A stretch of DNA of 64,000 bases from Litomosoides sigmodontis. Its lineage: Eukaryota; Nematoda; Chromadorea; Rhabditida; Onchocercidae. Positions 36,695 through 49,000 of this stretch are shown in pieces (position 1 is the stretch's first letter; every line of letters begins with the position of its first letter). The notes under the pieces were generated by a model. That model was not told the DNA's origin. It was given only the letters and a program-made list of their open reading frames with translations, and made no database searches. The position numbers and the translations under genes are program-made. The DNA lies in contig OY718803.1 of assembly GCA_963070105.1 (NCBI GenBank), positions 10,568,327 to 10,632,326 of the forward strand. The letters run 5' to 3'.

Positions 36695-38505
36695 ATGTTG
36701 AACCGCCATGTGCAAATTTGGCGCACGTTATGCAGATTTACGGGGGTTATCAGTAAGGACATGCGAAACTGTACGACAAGTGCATCTGACGAAGCAGAAA
36801 AAAGCAAAAAAAAACGTATGCAAAATTTGGTGTCTTATTATTTTCGAAATAGCCAACTCTAATGCAACGTATCAATACCGGATTTTGTATCCAAATATTA
36901 ATGGCTTTTACGCTTACTTTTTCGAACTTTATGTTGGATGATTTCTAAATTTGAAGCAAAATTTCCTTCCATTTAGCAACAATTTGGAAAATTGACGATA
37001 TAAAGCGCGAGAAATTAGCTAAATTTGGTCGATATTGTGCGGAGTGTTTACCGAAATTTGTACAAAGAGTGCAGGTACTCTTTCCATTTCTCATCTTCAA
37101 GATGAATATCATAATGACCGTTGGCGTTTGGTTGTTTGTAAATAGCTTTAGTTAAGCATTAAACTTTTCCTTAATGAGCTGACGTTACAGATATCCTTCA
37201 GAAATCTGATATTTCATTAGACTCGCCTATGATTTCAATTCCAATAAGGGACAAATTTCGCCAAATGTTAGGTCATTTTGTCATTTAAAACTTTGAAATC
37301 TCATCAAATAAGATGAACGATTCCACCCTTGCATTTTTTCGGCTAAATTATTTTTGTCTTACAGTTTGCCGCTGGAGATGAATTAGAACTATTGATTCAT
37401 CCAAGTGGAGTTGTACCTGTGATAGCATTTCTAAAAGGAAATCATGTAGCTCAATTCACTAATATCGTATTTGTTACTGGAATGGATGTTCCTTCACGCA
37501 TATTCCGTTTTGAGGTTTCTTTATTTCTGCTTACCATTAGTTTGAAAGCTATTTACAGACCTCAAGAAATAAACTTACTGTAAGTTATTATTACGTTGAA
37601 TATTTCATCCGCTTAGCAACCTGTTTTCTGTGATGGGTAAGTTGGACAGTGAATTATTAGCACAATAAAGCAAGTTTCCACAGTTCAACTTGCACTATGC
37701 ATTTTCCATTAACTGGAAACAACGCTATGAGGGAGTATTTGAACAGTATTTTGTATTAAATACTGAAATCTTGTTTGTATACAGTGTACAGTGCAGTAGG
37801 AATACCTTAGAACTATTTTAAATATTTTAAATGGCATTTTTCTTCCCCTTTGATCTTTCATTAATAGGGTGGTTGTATTGTTACAATAACTTCAGGTCAT
37901 CTATGCTCTTCTTTCAACACGATTTAATGCACGTATCCGGGTGCGCACATACACTGATGAAATTGCACCGCTGGAATCAATAACATCGGTTTTCAAAGGA
38001 GCAAACTGGTAAATTAAATTTGAAGCTCTGAGTTTTAAATTAAATTCAAAGCTCTCAGTTCCAGTCGGTCCTTTAAATACAAACTTCAACTTTTTCTAGG
38101 TATGAAAGAGAAGTCTATGACATGTACGGTGTTTGGTTCAACAATCATCCAGATTTACGACGCATCCTTACCGATTACGGTTTTGAAGGGCATCCGTTCA
38201 GGAAAGATTTCCCCTTGTCTGGTTATGTCGAGGTATATTTTCTAAACTGCCGAATACAGGAAATTTATAATAATTGCGATGAGGTGTTCGCATACTTTGT
38301 TAAATGTGGCTTTCAGCTGCGATATGATTCGGAGCTCGGTCGCTGCGTATATGAACCAACTGAACTTGCACAGGAATTCCGGAAATTTGATCTGAAAACT
38401 CCATGGGAATCGATGCCCAACTTTCGCGAAGAATCTATGATGTCACGCTATGAACAAATAAGTTTGGAGGAGCCTAAAGAACAAACGGAGGAGGATAAGA
38501 AATAA
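36695..38505 (+). CDS. nuo-2: NADH dehydrogenase (ubiquinone) iron-sulfur protein 3, complex I 30 kDa subunit
   Basis: The NDUFS3/NuoC subunit sits in the Q module of mitochondrial complex I. Six exons (36695-36815, 36977-37074, 37365-37514, 37896-38008, 38100-38232, 38317-38505) join in phase to 267 residues. Residues 1-45 are basic and Ser/Thr-rich, like a mitochondrial presequence ([17 protein letters not shown]). Family landmarks are [81 protein letters not shown] and [20 protein letters not shown] (the complex I 30 kDa signature). The C-terminus is acidic and Lys-rich, a little longer than in vertebrates. A splice acceptor lies 13 bases before the ATG. The fifth intron (84 bases) is in frame and stop-free. 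The gene converges with eak-7. Confidence 0.97.
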
Positions 38506-38734
38506 TTTATTTAATTTAATGTAAAGAGTGTACATAACAAATTTGCTATGCAGAGAGCTGCAAGTACCTAAAAAATGTGGTCAAATCCCCTCATAGATAA
38601 ATAGGAAGAAAACTCGCAGATCAAGTGAGTAAGGGCAAAGATATCACTTGAGATGTGAAAGCAAGTAATTTTCTGTCACTTTTAATCATTTGGTGCATAT
38701 TTTAGAGTAAATACTCCTCATGATATTAACTTTT

Positions 38735-40702
38735 TTATTCAATAAATGCATCACCATAGAACTGTCTACCGCTCATTTCAAATAACACACGTGCTTCATT
38801 TTTATTCACTGATACACGTTGTCTGTCCAGCTTTTGTTGCACTTTAGTATCCACTACTTCCTTGCATTTTGCTCCGATTGACCATATTTCAACTTTTTTC
38901 ATTTTAAACGTCATTTCACCGGCCAACCAGCATTTTTCAAATGTACTTATTCCGGAAGTGGAACTACCATTGCTAAAATCGTCATGTAGAAAGAAGGACC
39001 AATTATCACCTTGACCACCCATACCCTGAAAAATTCTTGCCATTCGATGAAAATTTCATTGAAATTTAACCGAATGAAACTAAGGTGAGATAGTTTGTAT
39101 ATAAGTTAGATTAAACGTAAGGTATTTGCTTAATCACACTAATCTAGAAGGGATCAGTAGAAATTGGATGGATTAGTTAAAAACTATTGTTATCGGAATT
39201 TCGTTCGCACTAACTGAGTTGCTATGAGATAAGTAATTTTGGAAATCTCAAAATGAAAACGTACGATTCCATTTGGCAACGACGTCTGGCCAGAATTGAG
39301 ATAGCCAAAATTCTTATTGTAACCCGTAGCGCTGTAAATGTGCAGTTTTTGTCGATCTTCAAACAGGAAGCATTGATTATCACCGGTATGTCGCGGACCA
39401 CAAACAAAGCCCTGACTAGCGAATGCACCAAAGACACGATCTGATGTTGTTTCTACGGCTATTAAACATGGACCTGCTCGATCCACAGTTTTCACTAATT
39501 TCATGAAACTTTCACCGTGTTTTTCACTGCAATTAGCAATATAAGGCAGTCATATGTGTTTGAATTACACTAAACTAAATGTTCAATATAGGCCAATAGC
39601 GTTGGTACTGATGATTATTCGGGAATACGACATGTAAATCGATAACTAATGAAAGTCGCAACATTTCATCTCCAAAATTAATGGGAAATTGGGTTTTTGC
39701 ATTTTTTTTTCAATCGAATTAAACTTGCAGCATCGAACCTTGAAAATAATAGTTTCCATCGATCTTTTAGTTCTTCGGGTAAATTCGCATACACAAGACA
39801 CAGTGCAGCAGGAGTAAGCAAGGAGTTTTTGCTAACCTGTTGCAAAAGTCTCGCATTGTTTTGTCGTCCGATAAAAACCAATTCACTGATGTGTGTGATT
39901 ATGGTTGGTAAGATAGTTCGGCTTTGGATGAAATTACTTAAGGTGAAGAGATCTAGCTGAAGTGGAATGCTTTCCATGATAAAATCAACAAGAAGTGCCA
40001 TACTTTGTAGGTCCAATTGTTCACATTTGAAAAATGACGAAATCATAGCTTCTATAATCTAAAATATGGAAGACATATTAATCCAATTAATCGATTAATT
40101 CTAATGATTCTGATATTTACTAGAAATTAGAACCTGCTTGATGGGTTGCTTAAACTGTAAGAGAGCTTCCGCTTGTTGATTGAAATCACCAAGTATCATT
40201 TCGGCAAACTGTACAAAACGTTGCACAGTAATCTAAAATCTTTGTTATTACAATTTCCAGGTAATAAATTATCAAGCTGATTGATATCCTGACAAATTAA
40301 ATTGTAAATTACTGATTGACATTACTGGTACTATGCGTCCTGATAGGAAGGATAGTGGCCAACCGATAAATCTACCTTTAGATCTAAGAACTTACAACAT
40401 TCTCCGGTCTACTTAATGCATCATACATGAACGATTGCAACTGAGGGCTAATTCTTTCTTCCGTATATTCCTGGAAAAATAGCAAATGCAGGAAGTCAAC
40501 TTTGTATGGATACATATACTGTATTTTAAATTTTACAACTGGAAGAAATTATGGAAAAGCTTACAAAGAAGACGGCTTTGTCAATGAATGTTTCCTCATT
40601 AGCTATTTCACAGAAGTGATTTCTTAGCACTACTTGAAATTCGTTTGTTTCGTTCGCTTTATCTTGAAAGCGGTTTTTTGTTTTGCTTCCAGCCTTACCC
40701 AT
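38735..40702 (-). CDS. eak-7: TLDc-domain protein, MEAK7/TLDC1 orthologue
   Basis: Six exons on the minus strand (40702-40565, 40470-40396, 40232-40134, 40058-39739, 39526-39265, 39025-38735) join in phase to 394 residues. Human MEAK7 has 456. The protein starts MGKAGSKTK, a good N-myristoylation signal, as in EAK-7, which acts at the membrane. The TLDc domain fills the C-terminal half: EKHGESFMKL, GPCLIAVE, FGAFAS, GDNQCFLFEDRQKLHIYSAT, GYNKNFGYLNSGQTSLPNGI, GMGGQGDNWSFFLHDDF, and KKVEIWSIG. In worms EAK-7 works with AKT-1 to restrain DAF-16/FoxO, and the human protein activates an mTOR-S6K branch (family knowledge). A splice acceptor lies 13 bases upstream of the ATG. The N-terminal part is shorter than in vertebrates. 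Confidence 0.93.
38741..38746 (+). terminator. Polyadenylation signal of nuo-2
   Basis: AATAAA 236 bases after the nuo-2 stop. It overlaps the last codons of the convergent eak-7 gene, whose TAA is at 38737-38735. In the opposite direction an AATAAA (plus-strand TTTATT at 38507-38512) lies directly after the nuo-2 stop and could serve eak-7. Confidence 0.5.
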
Positions 40703-42970
40703 TAATTCGTGAATTCTATAAAATAGCGTAAAATTTCAAATGTAAAGTGATAGAAAAGTGGATTTCAAAAATCGGAATGAAAGTGGAAGACAATCATTTG
40801 CAAAATCTAAAATCAAAATTGCAATTAAACTTTGGAATTGCGCAGGAGGAAAAGTAGAAGGAAAAAAGAATAAGCACAAAATTATTTTACGTTATGGCGA
40901 AATGCCAAACAATTAGAGAAAAATTAAAAAATGCGATGAATGAAGAAAGAGTTTTGAGAAGATTGAAAGGCAAACCTTTGTTCGACATTAGATCACTTAT
41001 CTCAGATAGCAGCAGCAATAACGGAGTTATTTATCAGGAACAGGTTTTAAAAATCAAACGCAACTGACACTCCGCCACCATCAACAAAAAGGAAATGTCA
41101 CCTGAACTACGGCGACAATTTGCGCGGAGATTGTTCACGCAATGCGTCATAACAAAACTTCCTTGTCTCATAAATGAAATGTTACGCTTCGCATGTTTCA
41201 AAGATTGTAAATGAAAATATCACTGTAATTAGCATCATTCGAGAGTGATGTTCGACTTGTCGAAATTTCCTTTTTGCGATTACAATAGTTGAAATTTTAG
41301 AATTACAAAAAAGAAAGTTGCTTACACCTTTTGGACATCCCCAAACACGTGATGTTTGGTAGGTAGGAGTTTTACTCTACAACAGACAGCATATTTGCTG
41401 GAGTAAATGATAACGATTACTTAAAGAGAGAGGAAAAAAGAAGAGAAAACCTTTTACTTATATAATACAAATGATTAATAACTAGAGAATTTATGAAATA
41501 TCATGTCGTCATCTATCATTCTAATGATAAAGTGTGAAATGTACTGATAACAATCACTCCCAATGAGTGTGATAGTAAATAAATACGAATGAATAAGTCA
41601 TAGGTACTTATTTGATGGCACAACTCATAAAATTTAATAATTAAATTTGAGCAAAGCTATCCTATTATGATCGTTATGTAGTTCACGTGAAAATATCAAG
41701 CGTTACCATGCATACGAGAAATAAACAATCAGAAAAATGAGATGCTCCCACACCAACTGATGCATACAAAAACAGCTACGACTTCGCCGAACCTTAATGC
41801 CAGTATTTACTTGTTACAACCAAGAAGCGGTAGGTAATACTAGTTTCTTTCAATATGATTTCTGGAAGCGAAAAATATCAACAAGTAAAAACCGATTTAA
41901 AAATTTAATTTAAGCTTGAGATATGAGTTCATAGTTCACGAACACATAGTATCATTATGATAAGGACCTCAAATCAGCATTCAAATCAATTATCCGCACG
42001 TAATTATAATGTATAGGAATATTTATGGAAAGAAATAATACTTCCTCATCCAACAAATATCAGTCCAAATTACTGTCGCGTAATAAACTGATAGTTCTGT
42101 CACAAATCCTAAAATAAGTAAAAAAAAAAGGGGAAATCTGAACAAATAAAATTGAACCCGTGGCAGGAAAATGAAAGATTTCAACATGTGGGCAACAGAA
42201 ACTCAATTTACAAGACTTATTGCCTAAAATTTAAAAATCAAGCACGGCTAACATGAACGTTCCTTGCAAATAGCAATCATTTTAGGAATCTGTACGCAAG
42301 CATTCCAGCTTTAGAAAAGTGATAACTAGAAATTTAAGTACTTAATTTTAATAATAGTAAATGATCATTTATTTATAAAATGAACATAATACAAAAATAT
42401 GAAAAGCCATTAAATAAAGATCATGCTATGTTCTGGTTAATCGCTTGTTTCAGAAAAGCACCAGATGAGCTAACAAAGCTTGCATTAACCGAAAAAAGTA
42501 CTTGCAAGAAACAGGAATTATGTATTTAATAAAATATCGTCTACTAGAATACATCGGTTGGTAATACATCGCTCACGCCACCCTATGTAGCGAGCTCTAA
42601 AGAAAAGACTATGATGCCAAACATCAATATTGCGGTTAATGAACCTATTGCGAGCATGTTAGTTGACAGCGTAAAGCAGAATAATGAATGCGAACTTCGA
42701 TTTTTTAATTAAATGTTCAAATGGTCCATGTTCAAAAAAAGGGACTATGGCTTGCTAGTTTGAAACATTGTTCAATGGTTTAACATTGAGTCAAGCTGCT
42801 CAAAGTAGGCTTCTCTATAATTTCTATCCCTGCCACATTTCCTAATAATTTCAAACTGCTTGTTATTATTCACAATAATAAATGTCAAACTTTACACTAG
42901 ATTGATATTGTAGATAGCGACAAGCAATAACAATTCAACCATAAACAAAACATTAATCATAAATAATTCA
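40703..42970. other. 2.3 kb interval between hsb-1 and eak-7
   Basis: No gene recognised on either strand. It is AT-rich with no notable repeat. It should contain the eak-7 promoter on the right-hand side of that gene and the hsb-1 3' UTR; a minus-strand AATAAA (plus TTTATT near 42369) is a weak candidate for the end of hsb-1. Confidence 0.5.
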
Positions 42971-43520
42971 CTATGGTTCCGGCTCAACCCCAGCTTGCGC
43001 CATTAGATCGGTTATGTTCTTTTCCAGTTCATCGATACGTCTTGTCATATCATCTATTCTTCCAATAATTTGATCAGACATGCGTTGAAAACGATCCTGC
43101 GTTTGTTGCAATACTCCTTGTATCTGAAATACATTATGAAAAGTATTCCTATGAAATCCTCGGAAGAAAAAAATCTCCGCTGTTCCTCGCATCATCAATT
43201 TAGATATAGTTTTTGCGCTGCTAAACTTTCCACCTCGTTAAATAGCTTCTCTCCTACATGCTAAACTGATTACCACAAGGAATAAAAATGCATTGATAAC
43301 ATGACATTGTGAAATAGAAAAAAAGTTACACTAACTACTTAAATTCCCCTTTAAAGGTAAGATAACTGGAAAGGAAAGAAAAACTAACCAGCGAAGTTAA
43401 CTCTTGCAAGCTTTGATCACCAGATCTCGCCTCCTGCAAAACTAGAGGATCATTTTCATTAGTCTTTCTTGTCACTTCCTCACTATTTTTTTCCGTACTA
43501 GATTGCTGCTCGCTTGCCAT
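42971..43520 (-). CDS. hsb-1: Heat shock factor-binding protein 1 (HSBP1)
   Basis: Two exons, 43520-43389 and 43123-42971, join in phase to 94 residues. The C-terminal half is the HSBP1 coiled coil: [54 protein letters not shown], with heptad-spaced Leu/Ile/Met. The family trimer binds the HSF1 trimerisation coil and lowers heat-shock transcription; in C. elegans HSB-1 also sets lifespan through HSF-1. The first 40 residues are an acidic, Ser/Thr-rich extension ([20 protein letters not shown]) longer than in the human protein. A strong acceptor (TTTAATTTCAG) ends at 43546, 25 bases before the ATG, as expected for a trans-splice or leader-intron site. It lies about 790 bases downstream of exos-3 on the same strand. 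Confidence 0.95.
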
Positions 43521-43545
43521 TTTGCAATTTTTTCCTTCGATAATG

Positions 43546-43556
43546 CTGAAATTAAA
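43546..43556 (-). promoter_or_regulatory. Splice acceptor 25 bases upstream of the hsb-1 start (possible SL trans-splice site)
   Basis: On the minus strand TTTAATTTCAG precedes CATTATCG and the ATG at 43520. No upstream coding exon in frame was found, so this is either the end of a leader intron or an SL acceptor. Similar AG sites lie close before the starts of TONSL, exos-3, eak-7, nuo-2, nud-1 and rpl-39. Confidence 0.4.
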
Positions 43557-44216
43557 TAATAAAATTGGAACGAATTCACCAATATAGGTCTCATTCCTCT
43601 TTAGTTATACCCAAAATGATAGTGAAAAAGGACTATCAAAGAACAAACACAATGTGGATTAAACAAAAACAATGTACGTTAAAGTAATGCAAAAGTGAGA
43701 AGTAAGAACTGAGAACGAATACTTCAGATATCTTTAATCAAATCAATAGTACAAAGATTTTATATTGATACTTGATAATTCCGAAAAAATATCCATAAAA
43801 ATTATCCAAATTAAAACATTCGAATGACAAATTTAACTTCAATGAACCACAACTGCATTATAGTATAAACAGCGAACAAAACCACTTGCAACCAAATGAA
43901 AATTGCAAAAATAAAATAAAAAGTGCAGCTTTAAGCCATAACAAATCACCTAGTACACCGAACACTGGGTATAATTCAACATAAATATGATACTAAGAAA
44001 TAAGCTGAGAATGAGATCTTTCAAGTGGTTCTTTAGACGTCATGGTTTTTTTTTGATTCCCCATAACTTACTGTTTCTAAGTGATAAAAAGGAAATCATA
44101 ACGTGGTAACTCATATCACAATCAAATAATATATTTTCAAACAAATTACTGCTAAAATCAATTGTACTAACAGTTAAAGATATTTACGTACATAAACATG
44201 TACATACGTAGACGTA

Positions 44217-44267
44217 CAAAACAAACAAACAAACAAACAAACAAACAAACACACACACACACACACA
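44217..44267. repeat. (AAAC)n followed by (CA)n microsatellite
   Basis: About eight AAAC units run into ten CA units. The run lies 40 bases beyond the exos-3 stop codon, within its probable 3' UTR. Confidence 0.93.
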
Positions 44268-44309
44268 TATGCACTCACTCACTAATACGCACGTAGCACA
44301 TGCTTAACA

Positions 44310-45733
44310 TCATAACGTCCGCTCAGTTTCATCGTCTCCAGTAGCCAACGGAAAACCATATAAACGGCTAATTTCTTTATCCACAAAAGCTGGAATATCG
44401 GGTTCTCGGATAAACTCTGAATCCTTAATTATCCGATGAACGGCTATAACTTCCACGACATTTACGCCCTTAATCCAAATTCGCCCATTAATGCCACTCG
44501 TTATTTCGAATTTTATATCTTTACCAATCAGTGACAGCAACCTTGAAGTTGGTGAAAGGATTCGACGCACAAGATTTAGGCTTGTTTTAAAAAGGAATCC
44601 ACCAGATGGCAGTGGACCCATACCACGCGCTCGACCTTCACCATCAACACATGTAAGCTGAAAATTATTGAGCTTTTAACACGACTTGGTATTTCCTGTT
44701 TGCACGATATTAATTACCTTTGTTTTATTTTCATGAATTTTTAACCATTCCTTCAGATTTTATTATATTTAAAGCCTCGATAACTGAATGTACCTCTGGT
44801 TCAAGATGCTTTGTTGCGCTGACGATTGATGCATAAATCAAATCACCAACTTTTAAGTTTGGATGATTACGTCTTGTAGCACCTAAAAAATAAATGATAA
44901 ATGAACAGATATATATCGTACGCAATCGAAACAAACCAGAATAATAGGCGAGTGGGATGGAAAGTATCAATCATACAGTTTTAGAATGACGCATATCGTT
45001 GAAAATATTTAATAAATTTTATTTATAGGGTTTCGACCTTAGAACTTTTTAATGGAAAAAAACTTGAGCAAGAAGGAATTTTAATGTATCAAGTCCATCT
45101 CATTTGTGAATTTTTTTCTAAAACCCAATAAAGTATAATCATTATTACTTCGTCAGTTATGCAAAAACTGCTATGTTGAACAAACTAAAGTTTAAACGTA
45201 GTGAACCTTCAAAAGAAAGGAAACTAATAAAAGCGATGTCAGCGGCGCCGATATCAACTTTAAACGTTTCACCATGTGCAGAGGTAACAATTCCAATTAC
45301 ACGATCACCTTTTTGTGGGATATATCTGAAATTCGTTTTACAATAAACGACTTTTACTTTCATTTCCCTTAAATTTTTCAAACCTGAAACAATATCTAAT
45401 CAGCAGCATTTTCGAAATTATACCTTCCAAAAAAAAACATAACCTTCGTGAATGAACTGCCATCCACTGTTTACCGTGTGATATACGTCGTATTCCCGGC
45501 TGCACGACTAAAAGCTGATCAGGGTCATTTATTATTCGTTCCAGGCCACAACCAATTACCTAGAACGCGTTTGTTTTGCTAAAAGCTAATTAAAACATGA
45601 AGATACATACGACAAATACACCTTGCAACAAATGATGAAACAAAAATGTCAATGTTAAAAAACCAACTTCTGTTCGTTTTTCTCCAGAAACCACCAAAGG
45701 CACGATATCACCTGGGAGATGAATCTCAGCCAT
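44310..45733 (-). CDS. exos-3: Exosome complex cap subunit RRP40 (EXOSC3)
   Basis: Five exons on the minus strand (45733-45668, 45559-45444, 45325-45207, 44882-44794, 44657-44310) join in phase to 245 residues. RRP40 is one of the three S1/KH cap proteins of the RNA exosome and guides RNA into the core for processing and decay. The N-terminal domain reads MAEIHLPGDIVPL; the S1 domain is RRYIPQKGDRVIGIVTSAHG, ETFKVDIGAAD, LSFEGATRRNHPNLKVGDLI; then TCVDGEGRARGMGPLPSGG, and the KH part with the RRP40 signature GKDIKFEITSGINGRIWIKG. Human EXOSC3 (275 aa) has a slightly longer N-terminus. An AG acceptor lies 8 bases before the ATG. TONSL ends 295 bases upstream on the same strand, so an operon is possible. 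Confidence 0.96.
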
Positions 45734-46027
45734 TTATTTCGCTTTAGAAGCTCATAAATTCAAATGATTAAAACTGAAATTGACTGATAACTTCAACATA
45801 TAATCCTTGAATAACTTTTTACACGTGAATTCAAATGTTTGTTCATAGATAGATCAGGCAAATGAAATTGCGTGCGTTCACTTGACAATTTGTCGTCACA
45901 TTAGAGTAGAAACTTTGCATAAATTTAGCACAGAAGATATCAAGATACAGCAAAGCAAAGACATTTTTAATTTACAAGTTTACAGATTGCGAGTATAATA
46001 TTTATTCAGCACATGCAATATACAACA

Positions 46028-49000
46028 TCATTTCAAGCAAAATTTGTAAGAATCCGGCAGCAGTTCTTCAATTTTCCTACGAAACTTGTTGCTAAATTGA
46101 AATCTTACGGTGCTGCTCGTAATTAAGTTTGCTTTAAGTATATCAATCACTTCTTCCGGGTTCGCTTCGAGCAAACTGCAATCAGCCAATAAAACTGTTG
46201 TGAATGGCATCTGAAATAAAACTGGAACTTGTAAGTAGAATAAAAAGATTACAAAATTCCCGACACTACCTATGCACGAGTAAGCAGTTAAATTTTACCT
46301 TTTGCGGCACTAGGCGCAAAACACATTTTAGAAATACATGCAAACGTTTAAAGCTGATACCTTAGCAGCTTTAATCTTCAGACAAATTCCAACGATTGAA
46401 GGAACAGCTGTTGTTGCAGATAAATCTAGAAGAAGCATATTTGGGCAGTACTTTAATGACCATTCCGTCACACATTCCAGATTGTCCAAGATATTGAGGG
46501 ATAATTTCAAGACTTCTAATTTTATCTCTAGTTCAGGCTGAAATTTGGAAAAATTTATTATTAATACCTTGCCCGTTCTAAAGAGAGACACATTCAACAT
46601 ATAACGCAAAAATGCAACGCATCAAATGAAAATGCAACGAAGAGATTAAAGAGCTAAATTGGATTTTAACACGCCGTAGGGAGTAAGCCAACATTTGTCG
46701 TAATAAAATTATTTAGAACACAGTTCGTTGATTAAACGTAAAAATGAATTAAAAAAATTGAAGAGAACAATTTCTCCCCTTACCATATTTTTCATTTCAG
46801 ATACAGCTGTACATGACAGATCTAAATATTTTAAGCTCTTCGAGGTTTGAATGATTTCTGATGCATGTTCTGAACTGATTTCTGAATTGAAACTTAAATC
46901 CAGCACTTCCAACGAAATTATTTCTGTAAAAAATTGCAGTAACATGACAGAATAGCTTAACAGTTTACTTCAGAATTAAACACATTGATCATCAATGAAT
47001 CACATTAATGAAAATAGAGAGAACAGTTGGAAATAACACGCTACACATGATACGTGCAAAAAAGTGCATATTCTATGTTAGCAAATGTAGTCCGCAACTA
47101 ATGAAAAGTGAATATACTTACCATTTCTTATATACAACGAAATTTTCACCCTTTAAAATTCTTAAAGTTACCTTTAATTCGTTGTATTAAACAACTCGTG
47201 ATGCTTCGGCTTATATTACATGAAGCAAGTTTAAGATCTACAAGATTGGGACACAAGCTCAATAAAGTGACCAGATAATCGGAACCATTATCGCCGAGAT
47301 TATTATAACTTAAATTTAGCTTAGTCAGTGCATTACAGGCAGAATAATCACCAATCAGCTGTCGAAGGCACGTACTGAAATACTAATTGTTTTACAGTGC
47401 TTAACAAAATTAGCAAAACTCACAAAACTACAGTGAAAAGTCATGATTCCCAATTTACGACAAGATTGATCAGTACAGATTTTTTGGAACAAGAAATTCA
47501 TTTAGCTCGAAATCAAATTAAATGGTGAAAATGGTGAAGTGTATCTTAACAATTCAGGAATTTAAAAAAGAAAAAGACACTGTTTAGTCCACTCCACAGA
47601 ACCTTGTAACAGTACTAAAAAGCGAACTTTCCAAATCCCAAGAACTTGAATGCACACTACAGGATATTCATTCCTCACTTCTAAAAGAAACAACTGATAA
47701 CTTGTTATAAACCACATAAACCACCCTATCAAAGAAAAAATTTCAACAAAACAGATCATACCTTCTCAATGCGCAACAAGGTAAGCTTAGTAAAGTGAGA
47801 TGTCGAAGCATTTTTGCAATTAAACCAATATATAAGGTTGAAAGTGAATTGCCATCTAGATAAAGCTCCAGCAGATTTGGTTGCAAGACTTCAACAGCTG
47901 CGCAGACTGCATCATCATGACCAATATTCATTTCACGCAAATCCAATGAACCATTTGTACTTTCCACAAACTTTTGTAACACGTTCACCATTAATCCTAT
48001 GAAGTGACATAGCACCATATTCAATGTTAATTTGATGTCAAAATATTGAATCGAATAACATAAATTAAGTAAAATGCTTTTCACGATAATACGCCAAAAG
48101 TAATATTTCCTGAATCCTCAATATGCAGTTACTTTCTTCTATGCCGGATTCATTTCCTTAGCGTATCGCTGTAACGATTACAGCACCATAACTTTTCAAA
48201 GAATATTTTAAAAACATACTTTTCGTCCGTTTTGCATAAATTTGAGCAGCCGATGGCTTTGCGCAACCGCTTATGATGCATTTTAGAATTTTCTCATTTA
48301 CCAGCACCAACTCAACCGGTGTATCATCCGACACTTCACAATCATCGCAGCATATTGTCATTGATGAATACTCCACATCACCTTTCAACTCCTCTTCACA
48401 CCGTTTTCGGATATCGCCTATTAAGCAAGTACTGAAAAGTAATGATAAAAATGATGTCCAACTAACGCTGGAAAGCTTCCGGAATGACGAGATATTAATT
48501 ACTAAAGATTCATTTACAAAAATAAATTTTATATAACGGACATAAATTCGTACTTGAGTAATACAACAATAGAAGTGGAAGTTTCAGCAATAAAACACAA
48601 TAACATTTAGCATTAAAAACTACAGTAAACCTTTCAAAAGGCATTCCTTTCGTTTTTAGGTGTGTACCATCGTTCTTCATCATGATAATTTTGATAAAAA
48701 TTTGTTTTTTAACATTTGACGCGGAGGAGGACGACGATGAAGGAATGTTGTATTGTCGCAAACTACTGATAATCGCTGAGTTTGTCATATTGGAGAGTTC
48801 GAAGGATTGCGATTCAGCATTTGAAGTACTTCCACTTTGTGTGCTTCGAGATACTGGACGTGAAACTATTATATCGTCACCCAAATCCTCTTCGATATCT
48901 CTAAAAGTGATTTTTTTCACATTTAAAATATAACTTAATCAAAAGCAAATCATTTGGTTTATAAAACAAGCAATAACGTCCGGCAGACTGATTATAGTAC

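Noticed and set aside
38122..38505. Continuous 127-codon ORF read as the C-terminus of nuo-2
   Set aside because: It includes the 84-base fifth intron. Removing 38233-38316 restores the conserved GYVE-LRYD joint of NDUFS3.
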